64,000 bases of DNA from Trichocoleus sp. FACHB-46. Lineage in GTDB: Bacteria; Cyanobacteriota; Cyanobacteriia; FACHB-46. This document shows, in pieces, positions 54,021 through 62,843 of this stretch. The notes beneath the pieces are model-generated. The model searched no databases and was not told where the DNA came from. It saw nothing but the letters and a program-made list of their open reading frames with translations. Location of the stretch: the NCBI RefSeq assembly GCF_014695385.1, contig NZ_JACJOD010000013.1, positions 62,001 to 126,000 of the forward strand. The letters run 5' to 3'. Each line of letters starts with the position of its first letter. Within the stretch, counting starts at the first letter, position 1. Both the position numbers and the translations under genes were made by a program.

Positions 54021-54965
54021 CTATGAAAGCCAAGCCTTGAATTGTAAGTCGTAGTGCCCTGCTTGCTCTGGCGGGTACCAACCTGCTTCAATCTTTTCAA
54101 TTAGCTGAGGTAGAGCTGCAATAAATTCTGGACCCCGATCCTTCGGATGAACAGTCCAAGCCTTGGGAGAGTCAATGACAGCTCGCACATATTTGTCGTT
54201 CTCAATTCTCTTGGAAACCATAATTTCCCAGGAGTCTAGAGCATTTTTGCCAGTGAAATAATTGAGAGTTGTTTTAACAGTGTTGGGTAACTGGTTGAGA
54301 ACTTGATTTCTGTACGATCGCCACAGAATAGGTAATGGTAGCAATTCCTCAAAACGCTGGACATTAATTAAGTAAGCTCGGCTACTGAAGAATTTGAAGC
54401 GATAAAAACCATTGGGATCGCGCTCATAGGGCACCTGCTGATACAAGCTGCCATCCATTGTCGGTGGACCTGCTAGCGGGCGAATGGCCATAATCTCAGG
54501 ATGTTTTTGTATCAGTTCCATGCCTTCCTCGATCCAGCTATAGCCCGGAGCTTGGTAAAGCATCATGTCACTATCAAAATGGAGGACGTAGTCAGTTTTA
54601 GCTTCCTCAATCTTGAATAGGGTACCTAGAATGGGATATCCCTTATAGTTATGGGTTTGGCGGATGCGACGGCCAAAATGTTTGGCATACACTCGGTTAT
54701 GGTAGGCTTCCGAGTAATCAATATCGGATACCGTATCAACTACCCCTGACTTGAGTAATTGATCACAATTGGCTCGGACCTCCTCCTGGCTACCAATTCC
54801 GGGGCGACCCACTTTATCACCGGAGAGGGGAGCCGTATCAATGGCGAGTAGGCGCTGAGTGAAAGGAAAGTTGCAAGTCCTGACTAAATGAGGAATGGTG
54901 TGCATCATGAAGGGAACATCAGTCCGCGCAGCCAATATGGATAATGAGCAAGTAGGAGATGCCAT
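54021..54965 (-). CDS. GT-A-like glycosyltransferase
   Basis: 314 residues. L-S-I-L-A-A-R-T-D at the N-terminus and the DxD-like H-F-D-S-D-M-M-L-Y in the middle mark a GT2/GT8-type nucleotide-sugar-binding fold; I-R-P-L-A-G-P-P-T-M-D-G and W-E-I-M-V-S-K-R follow. It is not obviously the same family as its neighbours. No membrane segment. Substrate unknown. Confidence 0.78.
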   Translation of the reverse strand: MASPTCSLSILAARTDVPFMMHTIPHLVRTCNFPFTQRLLAIDTAPLSGDKVGRPGIGSQEEVRANCDQLLKSGVVDTVSDIDYSEAYHNRVYAKHFGRRIRQTHNYKGYPILGTLFKIEEAKTDYVLHFDSDMMLYQAPGYSWIEEGMELIQKHPEIMAIRPLAGPPTMDGSLYQQVPYERDPNGFYRFKFFSSRAYLINVQRFEELLPLPILWRSYRNQVLNQLPNTVKTTLNYFTGKNALDSWEIMVSKRIENDKYVRAVIDSPKAWTVHPKDRGPEFIAALPQLIEKIEAGWYPPEQAGHYDLQFKAWLS

Positions 54966-55343
54966 TAATCTTTCCTTTCCTTAACTTACATGGAATTTGA
55001 GAACGACTAGAGCGGCGGATCTGCTAAAAGCCGTGCTTCTGTCCTTGATTTTAATAGGGGCATATCCATCTGAGTTAGAAGCTGAAAGCCCAACCAACAG
55101 CCTAAAGGACACACTGCAAAGAAACTATAAAGTCGCTTAAAGTTTTTGAGAAGAATCCTTGAAAATACGGGTGATTCATCTTAGACAGTTTGCAATTTCA
55201 GGCTCTTGTTAGTAGGGTTTAGAGGACTCGTGCTCGTTAGCAACCAGAATTTTGATCTGTAGATTAACGGATTTCACCGTAAATCGCGGAAGATACATGA
55301 GTGCCCCTGCATTACAATCAAGCCAGCGTGAGTGGAGAGTTCA
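54966..55343. other. Intergenic region between divergent glycosyltransferase genes
   Basis: About 380 bases without a supported gene. AT-rich, no clear hairpin. It must hold the promoters of the minus-strand gene at 54021 and the plus-strand operon at 55344. Confidence 0.5.
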
Positions 55344-56348
55344 ATGGTAGATGGTATCTATACCCTTGCTAACGACGTGGTGTATAACCAGTTAGTTGCT
55401 CTTTTAAATAGCATTGAAGCTAATGTTGGTAGTGAGATACCAGTTTGTATCATTGCTTATGATGAGCGAGTTGAGCGAGTGCGGGCAGAAATCGCCTCTA
55501 GAAAGAATGTCACGCTTCTAGAGGATCCTCATCTGTTTTCTCGTTGGGAAGACTTTTCAAGAAATATTTGGTCAGCTCATCCAACTGCACTTCAAACTTG
55601 GCAAAAGCAGGGCATTTCAGGGGTATACCGTCTGGGAATGAATCGACGATATTGTGCTTTTGATCCAGAAGCGCCTTTTGACAGATTCATCTACTTAGAT
55701 GCTGATGTGCTAGTGATGAATTCCTTGCAAAACGTTTTTGGGGCTTTAGATACTCATGATTTTGTAGTTTACGATTTTCAGTATAAGAGCCCTGATCATA
55801 TTTATAATTTGCGATCGCCTAAACTCAACGAAGTTTTTCCAGAATCCAGAATTCGCTCCGAAATTTTCTGTGCTGGAATGTATGCATCCAAGCGAGGATT
55901 ATTAGATCAAGATCAACGAGCTTGGTTAGTGTCTCAATTGCAAGCGGGCGAATCAGAAATTCTCTATATGTCTGCTCCTAACCAATCTGTATTGAATTAT
56001 CTGGTGATGCGATCGCAGATTCCTATTCACAACTTGGCATTGAATTTACCAAAAGACCAGATTTCTGGCAACGCAATCACCTCTAGCCACTTTGTCGACC
56101 AGAATCATGTTTTGTATGACAAGAATGCCCAGCTAACTTATCTACATTACATTGGCTTGTCTTCTAAGTTTTTCGACCGAGTTTGTAATGGAGAAAATAT
56201 AGACTTTCCCTATCGTGATATTTTCTTGCATTATCGATATTTGCAGGAACCAGAAAATCAACCTCAATTTAGAGGCAAACCAAAGCTTTACAACGCGCCG
56301 CCGAGTTTGACAAAGCGGGTCATGAAGAAACTTGGACTAGCTCGTTGA
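55344..56348 (+). CDS. GT-A-like glycosyltransferase, paralogue 2
   Basis: 334 residues from ATG 55344, which has GGAGA five bases upstream; a GTG at 55332 is the alternative. N-terminus G-I-Y-T-L-A-N-D-V-V-Y-N-Q-L-V-A-L-L-N-S, DxD-type F-I-Y-L-D-A-D-V-L-V-M, then C-A-G-M-Y-A-S-K-R-G and Y-L-H-Y-I-G-L-S and final H-Y-R-Y-L-Q-E-P. Clear paralogue of the genes at 52934 and 56356, with which it shares all landmarks in the same order. The next gene starts 7 bases downstream. Confidence 0.85.
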   Translation: MVDGIYTLANDVVYNQLVALLNSIEANVGSEIPVCIIAYDERVERVRAEIASRKNVTLLEDPHLFSRWEDFSRNIWSAHPTALQTWQKQGISGVYRLGMNRRYCAFDPEAPFDRFIYLDADVLVMNSLQNVFGALDTHDFVVYDFQYKSPDHIYNLRSPKLNEVFPESRIRSEIFCAGMYASKRGLLDQDQRAWLVSQLQAGESEILYMSAPNQSVLNYLVMRSQIPIHNLALNLPKDQISGNAITSSHFVDQNHVLYDKNAQLTYLHYIGLSSKFFDRVCNGENIDFPYRDIFLHYRYLQEPENQPQFRGKPKLYNAPPSLTKRVMKKLGLAR

Positions 56349-56355
56349 GGAAAAA

Positions 56356-57276
56356 GTGATGAAGCGTGGCATTTACATCGTTGCGAACGACAAGGTTACG
56401 AGTCAGGCGATCGCCTTGCTCAATAGCATCCGACTGCATGATCCAGAGATACCGATCGTCATGATCCCCTACGACGATCAATATCAGGCAGTGGCAGCAA
56501 AGCTGAACAGCGATTATGGCGTCACGCTCTACGAGGATTTGCAATTCATCGATCGCTTATCTAGCAAACTCCAACAAACCTTTGGGGAAAAGTTTTTTGC
56601 TAGACCCAATCAATTTCGCAAACAGGCTTGCTGGTTTGGACCTTTTGAGGAATTTCTGTATATCGATACCGATATTGTTGTTTTTGAGAAAATCAGTGAC
56701 AACCTGAATTATTTAGCTAATTATGATTTCATCTGTTGTGATTATCAGCATGCGGGTGGAATCAAAAATGTATTTTCTCAAAAAGTGATTGAAGACCAAG
56801 TCTTTAGTGAAACAGACCTAAAAGGCATGTTTAACGGAGGCTTTTGGGGCGCTAAAAAGGGCTTCTTTTCCGAGGAAGATCTATACAACAACTTTGCAGA
56901 GTGTGCTGCTCATCCGGAATATTTTGACTTTTCTCAGAAGACTTCCGATCAGCCCATTATTAACTACATGATTTTGAAGCGAGTGCAGCGTCGCCTCAAT
57001 ATTGTCCAGCAAGAGCCGAAAGGCCCTGGTAACTGGGCAGGTAGCCCTCACTTCATTGTTCAAGACCATCGCCTGATCGACTCAAAAGTAAATCGACCCC
57101 TGCAATACTTACACTGGGCAGGAATTCGCATCCAACCCGGTTGTCCTTATTGGGAAATTTGGGAGCATTACCGCTATTTGCATGAGCCAAAGCCAGAGCA
57201 ACCTGCACCTACTCCTCAAAAGTCTAATTTCTGGCGTAAGCTGACCAACAAAGTTAAAAAGCTAGCCGCAGGATAG
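56356..57276 (+). CDS. GT-A-like glycosyltransferase, paralogue 3
   Basis: 306 residues. G-I-Y-I-V-A-N-D-K-V-T-S-Q-A-I-A-L-L-N-S start, DxD-type F-L-Y-I-D-T-D-I-V-V-F, N-G-G-F-W-G-A-K-K-G, Y-L-H-W-A-G-I-R and H-Y-R-Y-L-H-E-P. Shorter than paralogues 1 and 2, with a basic C-terminus (R-K-L-T-N-K-V-K-K). It starts 7 bases after paralogue 2, so both are in one operon with the epimerase 83 bases downstream. Confidence 0.85.
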   Translation: MMKRGIYIVANDKVTSQAIALLNSIRLHDPEIPIVMIPYDDQYQAVAAKLNSDYGVTLYEDLQFIDRLSSKLQQTFGEKFFARPNQFRKQACWFGPFEEFLYIDTDIVVFEKISDNLNYLANYDFICCDYQHAGGIKNVFSQKVIEDQVFSETDLKGMFNGGFWGAKKGFFSEEDLYNNFAECAAHPEYFDFSQKTSDQPIINYMILKRVQRRLNIVQQEPKGPGNWAGSPHFIVQDHRLIDSKVNRPLQYLHWAGIRIQPGCPYWEIWEHYRYLHEPKPEQPAPTPQKSNFWRKLTNKVKKLAAG

Positions 57277-57359
57277 AGCTAGAGTTGGCTGAATAAAATG
57301 CCAGATAGAGTCTGGATATAGTTGAAAGTTAAGTCATTTGTTGAGACCCCCTAAAAGAT

Positions 57360-58310
57360 ATGGCTATTCATATTGTCACAGGAGCTGCTGGATTTATTGG
57401 CTCTCACTTAGCTGAGGCACTGCTTAACCAAGGACATGAGGTTATCGGTGTTGATCAGTTCAATGATTATTACGATCCTGCACTGAAGCGTAAAAATATT
57501 GTTTCCTTCGAGAGCCACTCTGCTTTTCGGTTGGTAGAAGGAGATATTCAAACTTTAGACTGGCCTGCCTTGCTGGATGGGGTAGATGTGGTTTATCACC
57601 AAGCGGCTCAGGCAGGGGTCCGAGCTAGTTGGGGCGAAGGTTTTCGCAGTTACACCGAGCGGAATATCAATGCCACGCAAGTTTTATTGGAAGCCGCAAA
57701 AGACGCTAAGCAACTGAAGCGACTCGTTTTTGCCTCCACTTCATCTGTGTATGGCAACGCCGAAACTTTACCCACCTACGAATCGATTTGCCCGCAACCT
57801 GTTTCCCCTTATGGCATTACAAAGCTAGCGGCGGAGCGTTTGTGTTGGTTATATCATCAGAACTTTGAGGTGCCCGTTACCGCTTTGCGCTACTTCACGG
57901 TTTATGGCCCTCGCCAACGCCCGGATATGGCCTTTCACAAGTTCTTTAAGGCCGTTTTGGAAGACCAAGCGATTCCCGTCTACGGAGATGGCCAGCAAAC
58001 TCGCGACTTCACGTTTGTCGCTGATGCGATCGCCGCTAATTTAGCAGCAGGTAGTGTGCCTGAAGCTATTGGCGAAGTCTTCAATATTGGTGGGGGCAGT
58101 CGTGTTGTGTTGGCCGAAGTGCTCGACACAATGGAGCGAGTGGTGGGTCAGCCCATCAAACGCGATCACATTGGAGCGGCGATGGGAGATGCTCGCCATA
58201 CAGCCGCTGATGTCTCTAAAGCCCAAAAACTGCTAGGCTATCAACCTCAAGTCTCTTTGGCAGAAGGCTTGGCGCGAGAATGGGAATGGATTAAAGCTTT
58301 ATACGCCTAA
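57360..58310 (+). CDS. NAD-dependent nucleotide-sugar epimerase/dehydratase
   Basis: 316 residues. Rossmann motif [13 protein letters not shown] catalytic set S-T-S-S-V-Y-G and Y-G-I-T-K, then [13 protein letters not shown] and F-N-I-G-G-G. This is typical of UDP-glucuronate 4-epimerases and related UDP-sugar enzymes; the exact sugar is uncertain. It follows the glycosyltransferases and would provide their nucleotide sugar. Its stop codon overlaps that of the photolyase gene. Confidence 0.9.
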   Translation: MAIHIVTGAAGFIGSHLAEALLNQGHEVIGVDQFNDYYDPALKRKNIVSFESHSAFRLVEGDIQTLDWPALLDGVDVVYHQAAQAGVRASWGEGFRSYTERNINATQVLLEAAKDAKQLKRLVFASTSSVYGNAETLPTYESICPQPVSPYGITKLAAERLCWLYHQNFEVPVTALRYFTVYGPRQRPDMAFHKFFKAVLEDQAIPVYGDGQQTRDFTFVADAIAANLAAGSVPEAIGEVFNIGGGSRVVLAEVLDTMERVVGQPIKRDHIGAAMGDARHTAADVSKAQKLLGYQPQVSLAEGLAREWEWIKALYA

Positions 58311-59752
58311 GCTTCGACTCCGAGTCCAGCTTTTTGCTGCTGATAGAGTTGCTTGAATAAGCTTTGTTGTTTGTTGTGGTCGACAATGGGGGCGGGATAG
58401 CCACAGCGATCGCGCTCTAAAGGCAAAATCTTGCCGCTGAGCAAATCTTCCGTATCCACACTTCGTAGTTCTGGAAGCCAATGGCGGATGTAGGCTGCAT
58501 CCGGGTCAAATTTTTTAGCTTGGCTGGCAGGGTTAAAAATTCGCAGCGGTTTGGGGTCCATACCACTGGAAGCACTCCACTGCCAGCCGCCATTGTTGGC
58601 CGAGAGATCGCCATCAAACAGCTTTTGCATGAAGTACTTCTCGCCTTCCTGCCAATTGATGATCAAGTCTTTGACTAAGAAGCTAGCCACAATCATGCGG
58701 CAACGGTTGTGCATCCAGCCTGTCTCGTTCATCTGCCGTATGGCTGCATCCACAATCGGGTAGCCAGTTCTGCCTTCGCACCAAGCTTGCAAGTGGTCGT
58801 CGTTGTTTTGCCAAGGAAAATCTTTGAGGGGTTGGCGATAAGGGCCATCAGCTAGCGCTGGGAAGAAGTACAGAACATGCTGGTAAAACTCGCGCCATGC
58901 CAGTTCTTGCCGCCAAGTTTGCACCCCGTCTCTGGCTTCGTCGCTGCGAACTTGCTCCATCACTGCTGTAGTGGCTGCCCACACATGGCGCACCCCCAGC
59001 ACCCCAAACTTTAGTGCGGCGCTGAGTTGCGAGGTGCCGTCTTCAGATGGGAAGTTGCGCTGCTCGGCGTAGTCAGACAAAGCGCGATCGCAAAATCCTT
59101 CCAGTCGTTCTTGAGCTGCTGTTTCCCCTGGCGTCAAAACCAGTTCGTTCTCCCAGACAAAGCCTAAATCTTTAGCGGTGGGAAGCGCGATCGCACCGAC
59201 CTGTTGAGACGCTGCTTTTTCCTCTGACGTTAAACCCACTGCCCCTTGGAAACGTTCTACGGGTTCAGCCTTGAGGCGACTACTCCAATTTCTCCAGAAG
59301 GGTGTGTAGACCGTGTAAGGGTTGCCCGAACCCGAACGAATGTCCTCCGGCGCATGCAGAAGTTGGTCCCAGAAGTTGCTCGCTTTAATACCTTTTTCGT
59401 GCAGCGCTTCTAGAACGGCGCGATCGCGTTGGCGAGCGTAGGGTTCTATATCCCAATTCCAAAACACAGCCTGAGCATTGAGTGCCGCCGCCAAAGCAGG
59501 AATGCCCGTCCGAGGATCAGCCCGGAGAATCAACAATTCACTTCCTGCCTGGGCATAACTTGCTTGTAGTTCTCGCAAGCTGCCGATCATGTAAGTGACT
59601 CTGGCAGGAGCAACATCATTGCGCTCCAAAATAAGGGGGTCGAGGCAGAACACACCCACTACTTTGGGGCTTTGCTGACGTGCTTGAGCCAACCCAATAT
59701 TGTCTGTGATTCGCAAATCACGACGGTGCCAAAACAAAATAAGATCAGACAT
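58307..59752 (-). CDS. phr: Deoxyribodipyrimidine photolyase (class I type)
   Basis: 481 residues. FAD-dependent, light-driven repair of cyclobutane pyrimidine dimers. N-terminal photolyase antenna domain with [12 protein letters not shown], then [14 protein letters not shown]-binding domain with [35 protein letters not shown] and [10 protein letters not shown]. Stop overlaps the convergent epimerase stop. Together with uvsE it gives two independent UV-repair routes here. Confidence 0.93.
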   Translation of the reverse strand: MSDLILFWHRRDLRITDNIGLAQARQQSPKVVGVFCLDPLILERNDVAPARVTYMIGSLRELQASYAQAGSELLILRADPRTGIPALAAALNAQAVFWNWDIEPYARQRDRAVLEALHEKGIKASNFWDQLLHAPEDIRSGSGNPYTVYTPFWRNWSSRLKAEPVERFQGAVGLTSEEKAASQQVGAIALPTAKDLGFVWENELVLTPGETAAQERLEGFCDRALSDYAEQRNFPSEDGTSQLSAALKFGVLGVRHVWAATTAVMEQVRSDEARDGVQTWRQELAWREFYQHVLYFFPALADGPYRQPLKDFPWQNNDDHLQAWCEGRTGYPIVDAAIRQMNETGWMHNRCRMIVASFLVKDLIINWQEGEKYFMQKLFDGDLSANNGGWQWSASSGMDPKPLRIFNPASQAKKFDPDAAYIRHWLPELRSVDTEDLLSGKILPLERDRCGYPAPIVDHNKQQSLFKQLYQQQKAGLGVEA

Positions 59753-59834
59753 CCGGGCTTACTGCAACTGCAAGGAAGTGTTTCAGTACTACTGTACTGA
59801 ACTCTGCCAGATTTAGCCTAAGCTCTGACAATTT

Positions 59835-60383
59835 CTAGGCTAGAAAAGGGCGAGCTAAGAAGAAGCTGGAAATAGATTTGGCGTCTACAGGTTGTCCCGC
59901 CAAAATCGCCTGCTCCAATTCCTTAGGAGTCATCAAGACCAGTTCAATGTCTTCATCGACATCCTGGGCAGGTGGCGTTTCTAACTTTTCTAAATCTTGG
60001 GCCAGAAAAGCGTAGATAATCTCATCTGAGTAGCCGGGAGCCAAGGAAAATTCTCCTAGCTTCCGCCAAGCACCAGCGCGATAGCCAGTTTCTTCCTCAA
60101 TTTCGCGCCGAATCGTTTCTGCTGGGTCTTCGTTAGGCTCGATGGTGCCCGCTGGAAACTCTAGAATCCGCCCCTTCAAGGCAAAACGGTATTGCCGTAA
60201 CAAAATGAGTTTGCCATCGGGAGTGACCGGGACAGCCAGTGCTCCACCGGGGTGCCGCACACATTCCCAATCTCCTACCGCTCGGTTGGGGAGACGCAGA
60301 GTATTGACTTCAAAGTTAAACTTGCGGCCTCGGTAGAAGAGGCGTTGTTTCAATAGCTGTGGGGGTTCGGAACCAAAACCCAT
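59835..60383 (-). CDS. Nudix hydrolase, ADP-ribose pyrophosphatase type
   Basis: 182 residues. Intact Nudix box from G-T-I-E-P-N-E-D-P through R-R-E-I-E-E-E-T-G-Y. G-D-W-E-C-V-R-H-P-G-G-A-L-A-V-P and L-L-R-Q-Y-R upstream of the box match NudF/ADP-ribose pyrophosphatases. Likely hydrolyses ADP-ribose or a related nucleotide sugar. It starts 12 bases after folK, so they are co-transcribed. Confidence 0.88.
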   Translation of the reverse strand: MGFGSEPPQLLKQRLFYRGRKFNFEVNTLRLPNRAVGDWECVRHPGGALAVPVTPDGKLILLRQYRFALKGRILEFPAGTIEPNEDPAETIRREIEEETGYRAGAWRKLGEFSLAPGYSDEIIYAFLAQDLEKLETPPAQDVDEDIELVLMTPKELEQAILAGQPVDAKSISSFFLARPFLA

Positions 60384-60395
60384 AAGATACTCGAC

Positions 60396-60914
60396 TCACA
60401 ATCGGCGCACTCCTGACCAGTCTACCGCCTGAACCAAATCTGCGATCGCTTTTCGAGAAACTGGCTCCAACCAATCGGAGGCAATTTCGGCTAGAGGCAC
60501 TAGCACAAAAGCCCGCTCGCTCATGCGGGGATGTGGCAGAGTGAGGGTGTCAGTTTCCAAAATTAAATCATCAAAAAATAACAAGTCGAGGTCAAGCGAT
60601 CGCGGCCCCCACCGTTCTTGTCTCACTCGCCCAAATTGCTGTTCTATTTCTAATAAAATCGCGAGTAATGTTTGCGGGGTCAGCGTGGTAGTGAGCAGGG
60701 CACAGCCATTGAGGAAATCGGGTTGAGGCGGACCAACCGGAGCCGTGACATACCAGTGCGATCGCGCTTGTAGGGTAATTCCAGGTGTCTGCTCTAGCTC
60801 TACCAAAGCTGATTCTAAAGTTTGTTGCGAGTCTCCTAAATTGCTACCTAAAGCGATCGCGGCACTGTGAATCAATGGATGCGTGCAGGAACTAGGGACA
60901 TTTGATAGCGGCAT
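60396..60914 (-). CDS. folK: 2-amino-4-hydroxy-6-hydroxymethyldihydropteridine diphosphokinase
   Basis: 172 residues. Pyrophosphoryl transfer to the pterin in folate synthesis. A-I-A-L-G-S-N-L-G-D near the N-terminus, F-G-R-V-R-Q-E-R-W-G-P-R-S-L-D-L-D-L-L-F and L-P-H-P-R-M-S-E-R-A-F-V-L-V-P-L are FolK signatures. The N-terminus carries about 16 extra residues before the core. Confidence 0.94.
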   Translation of the reverse strand: MPLSNVPSSCTHPLIHSAAIALGSNLGDSQQTLESALVELEQTPGITLQARSHWYVTAPVGPPQPDFLNGCALLTTTLTPQTLLAILLEIEQQFGRVRQERWGPRSLDLDLLFFDDLILETDTLTLPHPRMSERAFVLVPLAEIASDWLEPVSRKAIADLVQAVDWSGVRRL

Positions 60915-60988
60915 CTCAACCTAATTTTGCAAGTAGTATCTATGGTTATCGAAAGAGGAAAGCAAGATACATAATGCTGGCAAAAAAG

Positions 60989-62695
60989 CTACGAAAATGG
61001 ATTGGCAACGAGGTCAAATTCGTGGCTCCAAGACGGTAATTCATCCCCTCTACGCCGTCCATATAACCTTACTCTTTCAATAGATTCAACTCCTAAGCTG
61101 GTCATACCCTTCTGAATCAGGGATGCCATAGCCTGAACCTCTGGAACTTGCTCTGCCTCAACCATTACCTGCAAACAATCATTCTTCAAGTTTGCTTTAG
61201 CCGTAATTCCTTTAGGTTTGAGAGAGCGATTCATTAAAGCAGCGATCGCTTGCGGATCACCTTTCTTTGCCAATTCTAAAATGTTTTGCTGAGGCGCTGA
61301 TATTTTTGATTCCTTCTGTTGGTGAATTCCTAGGCTTTCAAGAGAAGGTATATCTTCCGGCTGTATTGTGGCTAATATGGCATCTGTAATTGAGGGTATT
61401 CGAGCAATTCTATTAGCTTGTTTCTCTAGAACTTTTTCAAAAATATTTCTCACCAACCTTCCATTGCCAAACATTCTGTCTCTATTCGTATATAAAATAT
61501 TAAACGTATTTTTTAAGCTTTCTCTGGCTGTATTAGTTAACTGAAGATGACTGTTAACGCAACGTTGCTCAAACATCGCCGATAGTTCTTCAGGGATATA
61601 ATTTTGAAAATAAAAATATCGGTTAAATCTTGACTTAAGTCCAGGGTTCGATTCTATAAATCTAGTCATTTCATCAGGATAGCCAGCAACCACTACTACT
61701 AACCTGTCCCTATAATCCTCCATATATTTAAGTAGTGTATCTATAGCTTCCTGACCAAAGTCATTAGTACCGTCATGTGGCTTTAGGGTGTAAGCTTCGT
61801 CAATAAAAAGCACACCGTCTAAAGCCGAATCTATTAATTCTTTAACTTTCAGTGCAGTATGCCCAACATATCCAGCGACTAATCCTGCTCTATCAGTTTC
61901 TACAAGATGTCCCTTACTCAGTAAACCTAGGCTTTTGTAAACTTTGCCAAGTAATCGTGCAACTGTAGTCTTCCCAGTTCCCGGTGGTCCGCAAAAGACA
62001 GCGTGGAGTGATAAAGGCGTTTTTATCATTCCTCTTTCCAGCCGAACCTTTTGAATTTTAAGAAAGTTAGCTAGGCTTTCTACCTCATCTTTCACATTTT
62101 GCATACCAATAAGTTCGCTAAGATGGTTCAAAACCTCATCTAAACTTTCTTCCTCAAGTTCATCAGTAAGACTGACTTCCTCTTCTTGAGTTTCAATATC
62201 CTCTTCTTTATTTAATAAGTGCCAAGCCAACTTTAGTGACTCTATTTCCTTTGCTGAAACTGTTCCATCTGCTTTGACGATAACTTGAGCAAATCTGTAC
62301 ATGGCATTGACAAACGGATCAAAGAAATCAGTCCCATTATTCTCGTCAATACTTCTGATTACGGAGGGTATATAAAACTTATAATCTTTATCTTCAATTA
62401 CTGTCTCAAATAGATCTAATACTGTTTTTTCGTAAAAATTTCTTACTTCTTCTGAGGAATCCCACCAATATAGTTCAGATAGAATATCTTGGCTTTTTCG
62501 AACCAATCCTATCATTAGTGAGTAGACGTACAGTTCTTTATGGTCAAAGTCACCATCACTAAACCCACAAATTATGCCTATCTTGGCCAAGTCCAATACT
62601 AAAAGGTTTTCAAAATCATCCCCTGTTAGCTCAAGTAATGGAGAAAAAGCGTTATATATAACATTGACCTCTTGCGAAAGCTCATTAGTATTCAC
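60989..62695 (-). CDS. AAA+ ATPase: TerB-like N-terminus, CbxX-type core, extra C-terminal domain
   Basis: 568 residues in three parts. Residues 1 to about 165 are helical with two TerB-like acidic segments, D-L-A-K-I-G-I-I-C-G-F-S-D-G-D-F-D near 35-51 and K-A-D-G-T-V-S-A-K-E near 141-150. The AAA+ core (about 180-450) has Walker A G-P-P-G-T-G-K-T at 236-243, pore-loop G-Y-V-G-H-T-A, Walker B V-L-F-I-D-E-A-Y at about 295-302 and G-L-K-S-R-F-N-R; this is the CbxX/CfqX/SpoVK group that includes the Rubisco remodeller CbbX. Residues 479-568 are a separate domain (G-D-P-Q-A-I-A-A-L-M-N-R-S-L, then L-Y-G-R-R-R-G-D-E-L-P-S-W) that I recall from other cyanobacterial proteins. The gene is AT-rich except in the C-terminal domain. 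No client is known. Confidence 0.88.
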   Translation of the reverse strand: MNTNELSQEVNVIYNAFSPLLELTGDDFENLLVLDLAKIGIICGFSDGDFDHKELYVYSLMIGLVRKSQDILSELYWWDSSEEVRNFYEKTVLDLFETVIEDKDYKFYIPSVIRSIDENNGTDFFDPFVNAMYRFAQVIVKADGTVSAKEIESLKLAWHLLNKEEDIETQEEEVSLTDELEEESLDEVLNHLSELIGMQNVKDEVESLANFLKIQKVRLERGMIKTPLSLHAVFCGPPGTGKTTVARLLGKVYKSLGLLSKGHLVETDRAGLVAGYVGHTALKVKELIDSALDGVLFIDEAYTLKPHDGTNDFGQEAIDTLLKYMEDYRDRLVVVVAGYPDEMTRFIESNPGLKSRFNRYFYFQNYIPEELSAMFEQRCVNSHLQLTNTARESLKNTFNILYTNRDRMFGNGRLVRNIFEKVLEKQANRIARIPSITDAILATIQPEDIPSLESLGIHQQKESKISAPQQNILELAKKGDPQAIAALMNRSLKPKGITAKANLKNDCLQVMVEAEQVPEVQAMASLIQKGMTSLGVESIERVRLYGRRRGDELPSWSHEFDLVANPFS

Positions 62696-62778
62696 AGCAT
62701 TTCTCCTCTTGGTTTGGGGGCTAGGAAGCAGGTGAGATTTCTGGCCATGCTACCCCAAGATTGAGCTAGCAATAGTAA

Positions 62779-62806
62779 AGCCTCTTCTACAAAGTGAGAA
62801 GAGGCT
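62779..62806 (-). terminator. Hairpin downstream of acnB
   Basis: AGCCTCTTCT and AGAAGAGGCT form a perfect 10-base stem with an 8-base loop. On the minus strand it is followed by TTTACTATT, a weak T tract; it lies just after the acnB stop. Confidence 0.7.
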
Positions 62807-62843
62807 ATTAAGATTATTTTTCCCTTTCAAGAGGCCTTATTAA

